Shown here: in pieces, positions 1 to 11,200 of the stretch | Layout: each line of letters opens with the position of its first letter | Numbering within the stretch: the first letter of the stretch is position 1 | Source: Saturnia japonica | Lineage: Eukaryota > Arthropoda > Insecta > Lepidoptera > Saturniidae | Reading direction: 5' to 3' | DNA: 64,000 nt | NCBI GenBank assembly: GCA_033032175.1 | Contig: CM065308.1 | Span: forward strand, 21,509,590 to 21,573,589 | Notes under the pieces: generated by a model | Databases searched by the model: none | What the model saw: the letters and a program-made list of their open reading frames with translations, nothing else | Told to the model about the DNA's origin: nothing | Translations under genes and position numbers: made by a program

Positions 1-391
1 GTGAGGCGACCATTACAGCCACCCTACACCGGACCTTACAAAATTTTGGCTCGAAACCCCTAAACTATAACGCTCGAGGTTGCAGGTAAAAAGCACGAGG
101 TCAGCGTCGATCGCGTAAAACCAGCTCACCAGGAAGTCGAACAAAATCAAGAAGAGTTGACGACAGCTACTTTCACACCAGCACCTGTCATCGCACCTCC
201 ATCCGCTCCTCTGACTACAAATCGCACGTCATCCAACATTCCGTAACATAACACCGCATCCCCTGCTACACATCCTACAGTCATTACACGCACTGGTCGC
301 AGAGTTAGGTTCCGTGACATCCTAGATCTATAGATTTCTTCTATATTGTTATTTTTCTTTCCCTCGGCTGTAATTTTCTCCGTAGGGGGGT
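1..391 (+). pseudogene. Gypsy LTR retrotransposon, end of integrase, with polypurine tract
   Basis: Reading from base 1 gives a Gypsy integrase C-terminus: a PYTGPYKIL motif, then a GKKHEVSVDRVKPAH stretch, and at the end a TRTGRRVRFRD tail. This is the chromodomain-like end typical of Gypsy pol. Two in-frame stops (61-63 and 244-246) break the frame before the natural-looking stop at 331-333, so the copy is dead. The G-run at 385-390 just before TGATGTGG looks like the polypurine tract that precedes a 3' LTR. The rest of the element lies outside the window. Confidence 0.7.
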
Positions 392-660
392 GATGTGGCG
401 ACTTATCACAATAAATAGTTGTTACTTCAGCCACATTCTATTTTGTTTCTGACTTTCAGGTCTTGAAAAAGATAAATAAGACATCTGTCACTGACGGCAC
501 AAGAAGACATTAATATATCTGCAATCGATTATGAGCGACAAAATAAATACAGTAATAATTCAAACGCTGAGCTGCATTTTTAATTAATAGGATCGGCCAA
601 ACGATCCTATAGATTAAAACCTGTTTAGTTTAGTTTAGTTTAGCTTACTACTGTTATAAA
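392..660 (+). repeat. probable 3' LTR start of the Gypsy copy
   Basis: Sequence directly after the polypurine tract begins TGATGTGGCGAC and carries an AATAAA at about 410, as an LTR would. No second LTR is in the window, so the right edge is not defined. A short TTTAG tandem run lies at about 625-645. Confidence 0.4.
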
Positions 661-869
661 AAGAATTTAATGTTTTTTTATTATGTTGACAGATATTAAT
701 TGTCTTTCTTTTAGGATGTCATAATTTTATTAAAACTATGTAATTAATTATTTTTTATTTATAACAACTATATTACAAGCAATAATAATATATTATCATA
801 CTACAACAAGGGCTAATACTACAATAAATTAAATTTAATAAGGTCAAAAAAGTTATAAAAGGTTATAAA

Positions 870-2010
870 AGTTTATTTGAGTTTTATTTCAATAAATTTA
901 CACAGAATTGTAATAAAGGGAGTGCTAACCAAGGACACTACACATTTGATATTAGTAGGACTACTGACATTATTAGGTAAAGCATCATATATGGAGAAAC
1001 GTAGATTGGAGCAGCTAAAGAAAATATGGTCTGGAGTACCTTCGTCCAAGCCACATTCACAAAGGAAGTTATCCCGTATCCTTAATTTGGCTAAGTGAAC
1101 CGGTGTACACGCATGACCTAACCTTAGACGACATATAGTGGAACAAGAAAACTTACTGGCATACGTACATTTGAAGTACCAGAGTTTCGATGGAAACTCA
1201 GGTTGGATTTTCCCATAGTGTTTACCTATTTTAATCCTGGAGGACCACCGTGTCCTTGTCCAAGAGGAACCCATATTTGGTTTGACTTGAGCACACAGAT
1301 CGCAATAAATTTTGTTATATTCTAAAGAACCTGAGTTAATGACTATTTGTGCACAAGCATCAGCAGTCTCATTGCCTAAAATACCAGTGTGCCCGAGAAT
1401 CCAAGCTAAAACTATATTTAGACCTAATATGACAATCATACAGTACCTACCTTATCTGTAGTGTAACTAGGAAACTGGATATTGACCCGAATGGGTTGGT
1501 TAAAATAGATTGAAGACCATTTTTACAGCCAAAGAAAATAATAGATTTATTCAAGCAGTGAGATTTTATATAAAGTATAGCTTCTGTATTTGGAAATCCA
1601 AACCGCAGAGCCTACCCAGCCATTGTCAGAGGCATCAGTAAATATAGGTAACCACTCTTCCCAGACACTGGTTATAATTTGAGTAAAAATTTTGTTCCAC
1701 TCAGTTGTATATGTACTGATTCTAAAGTACAAAATAACATGTGGAAGAAATATCAGAACTTTGTAAGAAACACAAAATACGGGATCGATAGGATATTGTT
1801 TAACATGGGTAAGTAAGACGAGTATACTTAATTAATAATTGAATGATACATGGACGATTACATTGACGACCCTGAGATTCATAGTTATGTAGTAAAACCT
1901 GAAGCTTAGATAAAATGGAGTGGGAAGAATTTTGAACTAATTTGAACAGAAATCTGTCTGATAAGAATTGTCTTCGAGGGTAGGAGGGAGTTAAACGCAC
2001 TCCAACTGCA
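870..2010 (-). pseudogene. RNase H-bearing LINE remnant (copy 1)
   Basis: Several minus-strand frames together read as the end of a non-LTR retrotransposon ORF2. From 2,000 downward comes the linker after the reverse transcriptase, then the RNase H start (FTDASDNGWVGSAVW near 1,590-1,640), then the RNase H core with VLAWILGHTGILGNETADA (about 1,360-1,410). A cysteine-rich end with CECG...DHIFFSC follows at about 1,040-1,075. Frameshifts and stops separate the pieces. The same protein order occurs at 44,356-45,185 on the plus strand, so both are copies of one family. The I/Jockey type is inferred from the presence of RNase H. The copy is 5' truncated. Confidence 0.75.
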
Positions 2011-3590
2011 TTGCATTATTTGGTGAGGACTTCATTACGCCCATTCACGATACGTTCGTTGTCTATTATCAGATGTCAATTGACATTATAGTGCCACCAG
2101 TATATATTGGCGATGGAAATTTGAGGAAAAGGTCTTGCATTGTTACAGCAAACCTATTAATATTATCAATTTGAACTAAATATTCTTGTGTATTTTTTTC
2201 GTATTGAACTTAATTCAATTTTATAGTCTATCATGGTGGTTATGTAGTGAAGTCTAAATAGTGAACACAAGTTATGTGCACAGTGGTGTACTGCTATAAC
2301 TTATACTGGTGGCACTGATATCGTTGTTGCCTTTTTGACTTCGACAAGGCACAACTTACAAAATTACCAGTGTCAATATTTTAGTTACTTTTAACCTCTG
2401 ATAGTAACATAGATTTATTAAAACTATAGGCACTAGTCTTTTTCTATTGTTTATCGTTTGATCCTCCGTCAGTCGATTATTGATAAACTCTATGGACTCC
2501 TTAAAATTATTCATTTTGTCGATTGTGAATTGTGTTGATATTTTTTTAGAGAAACAATGACGTTTTATAAATAGACGCGTCAAACTATCACTAAAAGCAA
2601 TTTTTCGCCAAGCTAACTCAGTATTATAAATAATATAGTCGGCAGATCGTTGAAATGTTTATTCAACCACCACAATGTATTACACATTCGTAAGTTAGGC
2701 TATTATATAAAATAATCAGAAAATACGACAGTCATTTTAAAAGACATCAAACGACGCGCTAGCTAGAGCTCTCTTCTTTTTATTTTCTGTCAAATTCAAG
2801 AATAGAACTAACAACAACCGATGCATATACAACCTACATAGAGTAATCATAGTACCTAGACGGGAGACGTATATCACGGCGTCTGGAAGTACTAGGGCCG
2901 GGTTGTCTTACTATAAATTTCAATATGTTACATATTTTGATATCAGCATGTTGAAACGAAAGAGATAGGAAATCACACTATAAGGCGGAAACTCTGTTGT
3001 CAAAAAAGGATAAAAGTTTCTTGTCGCTCACGCCAATATCAAGTCGAAAGTGAACTGAGGCCAATTGCCCACCATTCATGATGGCATTTAAAGATCGTCC
3101 ATGCCGTATCTACATAAAAATATCATTCTATAGAATAGGTAGATACGTAAGAATAATTTAAAACTTTTTATAAACGCCTAGGTACTTCAACTTATAAAAC
3201 AGGTATCCACGGAACTAGAGTAAACGGAATTGGTACACAGTATCGGGACCGATGTCGCCAAATTACGATAAACATAACTTACAACTATTAATAAAATGCC
3301 AGTTCAAAAGAAATATTAATCAAAAATGAATTAGTTTATTAATTGAAAGGGTGGATATTAAAACATGAGACGCCTTAAAAACTCTTTTGATCTAACATTT
3401 TGGCGACCCACAGTCTAAAGATTGTATTGCCATAGAATTAGAGCGAATTAAATTAAAATTCAGTGAATCGTACATTGGTTTTGTCATAGAATACAACACA
3501 TCCGTTGTACCTTATTTACCAAAGTAAATTTATAACAGATGAAGACGTAAAGGCCGCGAAAATGATTGTATATATATATATATATATATA
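2011..3590. other. gene-free AT-rich stretch
   Basis: No coding exon or convincing repeat boundary was seen. A TTTTGGCGACCCA string at about 3,399-3,411 resembles the primer-binding site that follows a Gypsy 5' LTR. It could mark the left end of the Gypsy copy whose pol lies at 4.4-6.5 kb, but no LTR pair was found. A (TA)n microsatellite ends the stretch at about 3,567-3,591. Confidence 0.3.
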
Positions 3591-3591
3591 T

Positions 3592-3725
3592 TTTTAATGT
3601 TAAAGGGGGCGCAAACGGGCAAGGTGGAGCACCTGATGGAAAGTGATCACCGCTGATCAATAATGATTGTAATGTGTTCCTATAGAGCTTACCGGAGGAT
3701 TTGATTTGCATAGTAAGACTCAACC
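3592..3725 (-). repeat. LINE 3'-end fragment
   Basis: The GC-richer block with GGGCGCAAACGGGCAAGG followed by CACCTGATGGAAAGTGATCACCG matches the style of a widespread lepidopteran retroposon tail known from general experience with these genomes. A related CCCGCCCGATGGTAAGCGG block is at about 34,775. No ORF remains. Confidence 0.4.
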
Positions 3726-4373
3726 AATACACTAATTTTATTTAGAAAACGCATTAGTCATCGTGAAGGAGGAAATAAACTTCATGAATCAATATATGTA
3801 TTGTTAAAAATAAAATAAAACAAAATGCAAACTAAATTTAAAACTTAAACAAACTCTTCAACCTATTAATGTTTCTGATCAAAGTTAAAGGTTTGGAGTT
3901 CCACAATAAAGCCAACCAAATAAATTTATGATACCAAACCAGAATCTGAATCAGATTCCAAAATACGGAAGCTATTTATATAAGTACTATTCCTAAAAAC
4001 TTTTAACAGTTTAATAAATCATAAATTTTACGTATATGAGGTCGTTAGTAGATCTTTTAAAAGAACTTGATGTCAACTGATATGAAGAACCAAAAATTAT
4101 ACATACGAGACATATATTTTTACCAATCTTATACAAATCATACAATCCATCACTAGAAAAAATTTTAGAACCCAGAACAGAACTACGAGTTAAAATTCTT
4201 ACTGATATGAGAAACTGAGATGCGATTATACATTATGTAGAATTTGGACAAGGCGTTCGAATGTCAAGTGCTATTATAAAATGTATCGACTCATTTGCAT
4301 ACACCATCATGCAAAATATTTCCGAACATGACATGGCATGACATTAACTATGACATTTTCAGAACCTGTATGA

Positions 4374-6520
4374 GTGACAAAATATGAAAGTGAAGAATAT
4401 GTTGTGAATGAGTGTGAGATAGATGAATTATTAAAACAAAATTTAAGAAAGCTACGCCTGCTACATACGAATGAAGAGGAGCGTGCATATATTAAAAATC
4501 TGAGCTATGAATACCGCGACATATTTTACTGTGCAAATATACAACTAACGTTTACAAATCGTGTTAAACACCAAATTAAGAGAAAGAATGAAGATCCCAT
4601 TTTCATAAGGCCTTATCGACACACATCAGTCCAAAATGAAGAAATACAGAGACAAGTAGATACACTTCTAAGTAATGACGTCATAAGAAAATCACTCTCT
4701 TCTTGAAGTGCACCAGTACATTTAGTCCCGAAAAAACTGGATGCCTCAGGCGATAAAAAAATTAGACGGTTAAACGAAGTTACAATAAAATTGACGACGG
4801 GTATTCCGAGCCAAATATTTCTAATATATTTGATAAACTAGATATATAAACCAATATATTTCAGCACGATATACCTAGCAAATGGATACCACCAAATCGA
4901 AGTTGAGGAACAGGATAGACATAAAACAGCGTTTACTACGCAGTCCAGTAATTTTAAATTTAAACGCTTACCATTTGGACTTGGTAAGGGCAATGGATAG
5001 TGTATTAAAAGGTCTTCAAGGCGTGCACTGGCTGGTATATCTTGATGACATCATCGTATTTTCCACTAGTTTATATTACGTATGATCTTTGGTCAGCTCA
5101 GAGAAACTAATTTGAAGGTAACATTAGATAAGTGTGAATTTTTCCAAAAAGTATTATATCTAGGTCACGTAATTACCAAGGAAGGGTTGAAGCTAAACGA
5201 GAAAATAAAACCTAGCAGTTTTAAATTACCCTTTTCCGAAAACACCAACTCAAATTAAAAGCTCTTTAGGTTTAGTGGGATACCATGAAAAGATTTTGCT
5301 AGAAAAATACAATCGCTAACAATGTTTAAAAAAAAATTAAGATAAGGGCCTATTATAAAGGCTTTTGAACAATGCAAGGAACTTTTGGTAAACGCCCCTA
5401 TTTTACAATTTCCAAACTTTTCCAAAACATTTGTCTTTACAACAGACGCAAGTAATTATGCAATAGGAGCAGTACTGTCTCAAGGACCAATTGGCGCAGA
5501 CCAACCAATCGCATATGTCAGTAGAACCTTACATGACGAAGAAATTCGGTATAGCACCATTGAAAAAGAACTGTTGGTAATAGTTTTGACCTGTTATTAT
5601 AGGTAGCTACTACTTCGTCTCCACGTACCTACTTCAGGCCTTATCTTTTTTTTTTTTTTTTTTTTTAGAACTGACTACACTGTTAGCCTTAGGGGCCCTA
5701 AAGCCGCTGCGGCTTTTACAGCTTCACCGGACTTGGGGGCGAGCGCAGAGGGCACTCAGCCGCGAAAGTTTTGTGGACGACTCGCACGAGGGTGCCAAAG
5801 TGGCCGGACCTCGGCTCGGGCGGTCGTCGCGTTCGCAAATAGGTCGCGATCTATTCGAATCCCTACACCTACGATTCGAGCTAACTAAATATACACATAG
5901 GCACGTTCCCTTCCTCCTGGGAAGAAGGAAGGAACCGTGCGTATGTGTATTCAGTAATCGGAATGTTTCTACACTAACTAGCGCTAACTAACTAGCGTAA
6001 AAAAAGAAAAAAAAGGTCCCTCACAGAACCTATGTACCTGTGTGGTGTGCACGTGTGTATGTTCATACGTGTGTAGTGTTGTATGTAGGTAGCTAAGTGA
6101 TGCACGTACCGTGTCACTTGTATCGCGCGGGCGGTTGCCTGACCCAAGGGTTTCACTCCGAGGAACGGACCTAGGCTTGGGTTACCGCTAGAGAGGGTGG
6201 ACGTGACGGGTGTGCGGGAGCGAAGTTGACCGCCCGCCCTCTGCGGAGAGAGCGGTGGTTACGCGGGCGTGGGCGCTGGCACGCTCTGTTTGGAGAGACG
6301 GATGTGTTATATATTCAGGCCTTATCTCTTTGGCAGGAAATTTATCATTTACACTGACCATAGACCATTAAGATGGCTAGAGTCGATTAATGAACGCACT
6401 ATGCATAATCGATGGAAATTGCGTTTTAAATGAATTTGATATTGAGATTGTTTAGAAAAATGGTAAACAAAATTTCGTTGCTGATGCTCTAAGTAAATGC
6501 GTTAGGAAACAACGATAAGG
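4374..6520 (+). pseudogene. Gypsy-type pol remnant, interrupted by a retroposon
   Basis: A decayed Gypsy polyprotein. 4,374-4,706 encodes the segment just before the reverse transcriptase, with LTFTNRVKHQI and a PIFIRPYRH motif, ending in a stop. Further stops break the RT, but ANGYHQIEVEE (about 4,876), a YLDDI catalytic box (5,038-5,052) and TLDKCEFFQ with YLGHVI (about 5,118-5,175) survive. 5,385-5,606 carries the RNase H start (FVFTTDASNYAIGAVLSQ, then ELLVIV). The frame resumes after the insertion, with FIIYTDHRPLRWLE at about 6,340-6,380 and ADALS at about 6,481. In style it is closest to the 17.6/297/errantivirus branch (inference). No env or LTR could be assigned. Confidence 0.8.
5647..6313 (-). 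mobile_element. poly(A) retroposon inserted in Gypsy pol (family RP-A, copy 1)
   Basis: A 667-bp GC-rich block starts with about 20 T, which is a poly(A) tail on the minus strand. It is flanked by a perfect 14-bp duplication, TTCAGGCCTTATCT, at 5,633-5,646 and 6,314-6,327. This is the hallmark of target-primed retroposition. No ORF is recognisable. Its sequence recurs in opposite orientation at 35.1-36.9 kb and as a short piece at 60.06-60.23 kb. An internal palindrome with CCTTCCTCC...GAAGAAGGAAGG arms sits at about 5,890-5,950. Confidence 0.8.
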
Positions 6521-6644
6521 ATTCACTGAAGATTAACGTAGATAAAAACGAAAGGTTACAAAACATAAATAAAGTGTAATGGGATATATAATGATTGTAA
6601 AGAAATGATGGTAGCTCTGAAAGGAGTGAATATAAGTTTCCTGT

Positions 6645-6890
6645 CATGGCAACTTCAGAATCCTAACAAGATGGTGGCTCCCATATTAGTTTTCTAGGGA
6701 GTTTTTGTGGCATCTCAGAATGTATGTTCCCAGTTTATATTTATAATCCACTTCACGTCATATGCTCAAACGAAACTATATCACGAAAAACGCCACCAAT
6801 ATTACATAATATAGGGTTAAAACCTTAATTAAATGAATTATAAATAAAAACCACAAAATGTCACTTAAAGATCCCCCAAAAAATGGTCGG
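6645..6890 (-). repeat. dispersed repeat family R, copy 1
   Basis: Inverted copy of a roughly 240-bp repeat also at 8,940-9,180, 33,460-33,565 and 58,437-58,672. Shared landmarks are AAGATGGTGGCTCCC, CGCCACCAATATTA followed by ATAATATAGGG, and a GGCGGGATCTTGAAGTGAC end. There is no ORF, and no terminal inverted repeats were seen. Confidence 0.65.
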
Positions 6891-7568
6891 TAATCAATTC
6901 ATAATCTATAGTAGACACTTCTAGTTACTGTATACTTCGATTGACATACAAACTATAATCTTTAACTCGGCTGTATACCTATTTTGAGAAATAGAAGTTT
7001 TTGTAGAGAAAACTAGATTTATCCAGATATTTCTTCACCGTTCGAATCGCATTTTTGGTACACAAGTCACAATAGTTTTTATTGTTTGTTTATATTCAGA
7101 GTTCAAAAATCTTACTTTTATGGGTTCTAGCGAGGGAATCTGTTTTGAATAAAACTCATCACGGCCTACATATATCTCTTTAATGAATAAATTACAAAAA
7201 AAAAACACAATATTGTGTAAATATTATCAGCATTTTATTCTCCTAATCATCTAAACATTATCTCACTAAATAAAAATTGAACAATATTTAAAAGAGCGTA
7301 ATTTGTAAGAAAACTCCATCACACTATACAGGAAGTGAAAAAAAAAAGAAATACTTTGGAATGGTCCACAGTCCACAGAAGCCTGAAAGTACAACTCACA
7401 AAATTGTTTTAATAATAAAATAATTGTAATCACAAAATTATCAAAGTTCATTGTATCATAATAAAATGTGGTAAGGCGTATTGGACACAATGCATTGGAT
7501 AATAATGCCCACTAATATTGAGATATCGGGCGATAAGACATACGGAACGCATTAGAGTCGATCAGAAT

Positions 7569-7578
7569 TTTATTTATT
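7569..7578 (-). terminator. candidate Stip1 polyadenylation signals
   Basis: Two overlapping AATAAA hexamers on the minus strand, the first good poly(A) signals I see downstream of the Stip1 stop. They imply a 3' UTR of about 680 nt, which would include the 42-bp minisatellite. Confidence 0.35.
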
Positions 7579-7839
7579 TTAGCTAATCATAATAAGGCTC
7601 AGTTCATACTAACTCATTGTGTATGGTATATGGTATCTGGCGTGAAAATGTATATATATCCACTTGCGAAAAAAATCTGCAGTTTCTCTGCTTAACCATA
7701 AAAATGTTCTTCTGTCGAAAACAGTACAAGTGTTTTTTTATAAGTAGACATCAACATTTCACATCAGACACGGATATAATCGATTGAAAATATAACATAT
7801 TATTATTATAATCATCATAAGCTTTCACGCAGATTTTTC

Positions 7840-8045
7840 TAATACACAAATAGAATGTCTCCAATGTGTTAGTAAATATAGTACACAAGTACAATAATGT
7901 CTCCAATGTGTTTGTAAATATAATATACAAATACAATAATATCTCCAATGTATTTGTGATTATAATACACAAATACAATGTACCAAATGCATTCGTGATT
8001 ATAATACACAAATTACAATATCTCCAGTACATTGGTGATTATAAT
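7840..8045. repeat. 42-bp minisatellite
   Basis: About four and a half tandem units of 42 bp, each built on GTCTCCAATGTGTTTGTAAA followed by TATAATACACAAATACAATA. The first two units are nearly identical and later ones drift. It lies 200-400 bp downstream of the Stip1 stop, probably in its 3' UTR. Confidence 0.8.
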
Positions 8046-8250
8046 TGAAAGGGCACTATTTCGTCGTAATGAGTTAGATCGATACTTTTCAACCGATCAT
8101 GGTTGTAACTAATGTGTTACATACTTAAAGCCATCTATTTTGAGTGATGTTACCAGTATAAATTTCTATTAAACTACATTGTTTCCGATCGAGCTCAACA
8201 CGATCTCTTTAAGGTAAACCTACAATTATTAATGAAGGCGTTTTGTAATG

Positions 8251-11200
8251 CTAATGTATAGCAATGAGACCGGATTCAAGCAACTTTTGTATTTTCGCCG
8301 CGATTTCTGGATTTTTCAGGTGTTCTTGTAGAGCATGTGGATCTTGTTGCATTTGTTCGAGAATGCACCGCATTGCGGGATCCCGAAGAATCGATTGTAC
8401 CTCCGGGTCGCCCATTGCGCGCTTACGGACCTGTAAAAAATTTTTTTCATATCAACTGAAACTAAATATATATGCAGTTAGGTTTTCTTAGCACAGTAGG
8501 TATACGGAATAGTTGTTCATATAGAAGAAGAACGGAAACAGATTTACGGAAGATGTTTATAGCAATAGACTGACACGACAGCGGCGGCCGCCGATAGATT
8601 TTGGTCTCTCGTCAATATCGTCAATTACCGTCAATGTGCTCAATTATATTTTCAAAAAGTTGGTGTACTCATGCCAACGTGCATAGTGAATATTTCAAAC
8701 AGATGGAGCGAAGGCCTACGTAAAATACGCGAGTTCACGGTGTGTTCAAAAATCAAAGTTTATTGATAAAAAGCTTAAAAATATAAATCTGGAAAATACA
8801 TGTGCTCATTTATTAACTTTCCCTTGAGAAAATTGAGATTTTTGTCCCGGAGTCATGTGACAGGAAACGTAAATCAGAACACGTCATTGTACAATAATGA
8901 TTATTCTAATTAGGTTATCTTGTCTTGTGACAAATGACTTTCAGGAGTTTTTGGCGGGATCTTGGAGTGACAGGTTGTGGTTTTTATTTTTAATTCAATA
9001 ACTTAGGTTTTTGACCCTATATTATGTAACATTGGTGGCGTTTTGCGTGATATAGTTTAATTTTTGTGCATAATGTGAAGTGAATTCTAAATATAAGCTG
9101 AAAGCATTCATTCTGAGATCCCACAAAATCTTCCTAGAAAGTTCTAACATGGGAGCCACCATCTTGTTAGGATACTGAATCGTCCATTACACATGACACT
9201 ATAATTCACTCGATAATGGCAGTAATGGTCTTCATTAAAGAGGACTGGTTGCCAAGTTAGGAAGAGAAGAAGTGACTTTAAAATTATTAACAAGGGCGAC
9301 GCGATCAGCAAAAAAATTTAAATTCAGTTTAGTTATGTCAAGTGTCAATTTTAAATCTGATTTAACAATTTAATAGTACATATTATTGCAAAGGCCGTGA
9401 AATAGGCAATTGCAGTTCGAGTATGAGTTTGAAGGTCGAGCCGTAGGCGAAGACTTCACTAATACGAGACAGCCAATTGCATTTTCGCCGACGAATATAA
9501 GTTGCTTTTCTCAAAGATGAAAAATGCATGGAAATATTGTAATTATTGTCGAAAAAACAACACGCGAAGTGTCGAATTTACGGACAAAGAAAATAAAATC
9601 CATTGCAGGAGCGTTTTTTTGAATTTGGAACATTACAACGCTCCAGCAAGGTTATATGAAACGGCGTGCTGGGGTTATTAAATACTCTTTGATTGGATCT
9701 CTTTTATCATTCTTGGCATGTTTGTAAATTCAATACTTCGCGTCTTTTTTTTTAGAAAATAATGAAAATATTTTCATGCATGTTTGAGAAAATATCATTT
9801 AAGGATTTGGTTCAAGCAGCCCTAAGTATAAAAATTGTGATTTTAAAATTATATAGGCACTTCATAAGTTTCAACTGAATAAATTCAACTTTGCACACAA
9901 TACCTTCAACCTTTTATTTATTTAATGATTACGTCACGCGCCATCAAATGAACATTATGACGCATTTTTGTGGCATAACTTTTATTTAAATTAAAAAATG
10001 GGTACATAATAAAAGTGAAATCTATATAAATAAAAATTAATTGCTATTCTTTTCATAAATGCATAAATGGAGAACGAGTGAACCGATTTGCCTTTATTTT
10101 GTTTTAAATTGTTTGTAATAGTTCGAATTCAGTTTTTATTGTAAGAAAAATAGAAGTTTTCCGGAAATTTTTCAAATTCGGGCAAAACTGAACATGCTTT
10201 TTTCTATCTGGTTTTTGTATATCTTAAGACCATCCATGATTCAAAGGATGGATGGATTCGTATTTTATGGTCACGGATAAGTTATCAGAAAAATAAAACG
10301 GCATAGTTGGCAATGTGGTCGAGTTATTTGTAGTTGGAAGGGCAAACAACATCAGTCTTGCCAGCTAGTGAAGTATTAATATTAACTCATGGGCATTATT
10401 TTAAATATATAAAGAATGTAAAAAAAACTTTTCAAATTTGGTTTGATAGGCACCGCAAGCTATATGAGAAGCCAATCTCCAGCAGTGGACTGGCATGGGT
10501 GTCATCACTTTAAAATACACTTCAGCTAAGATTCATTTCAAAGGAAAGTGGAATAACGGAGAATGAACTTTACTCCAGCTAAAGGGGTAACATACGTTTT
10601 TTAGTGTGGTTCAATTTATATTGTAAATTCAAAGTTAGTATCAATGTCGAAAATAAAAAACATAAAAATTAACATTTTTATGTATTATAATTATACTAGC
10701 TGTGCCCCACCGTTTCACCCGTGTTAATTTTAACCGACAAACACCGCGTCGCCAACGCACCTATGTAGTCTATCATAATTGTTCTTCCCGAAAGTACAAA
10801 TTATTTTAATTTATCTTTATCTCCTAAACGATGTGTCCAAATAGCATACTTCATAAAATTGTCTTTATGATGAAGTAAATTTTGTTGGTAAGGCTTATTA
10901 TGCCATGTCTAAAAATAATGATTATAATTACGCCAGCGCACGCGGTTAAAGCAGTTCGGGAGGGCCTCGATTTCTGACTTATGTAACAAAAATAAATATT
11001 TAAGGCTATCTGAGAGTTGTAGCCTAATATTAAATAGCCTATACTATTCCTCGAGAGTCTGGCTGTCATATACAAAATATTTTATTATATTAAGTGAGCA
11101 ATTCTTGTATATGTATATATATATATATGTAATTGGTTTCTCGGAAACGACTCTAACGATTTGGATGACATTTTGCATTTAGATAATGTTTTACATTGCA

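Noticed and set aside
3399..3411. Gypsy primer-binding site and 5' LTR
   Set aside because: The TGGCGACCCA string is suggestive, but no LTR pair, boundary or gag frame could be recognised around it.
7840..8045. CRISPR-like array
   Set aside because: The 42-bp units are fully tandem with no unique spacers and the genome is eukaryotic. It is a minisatellite.
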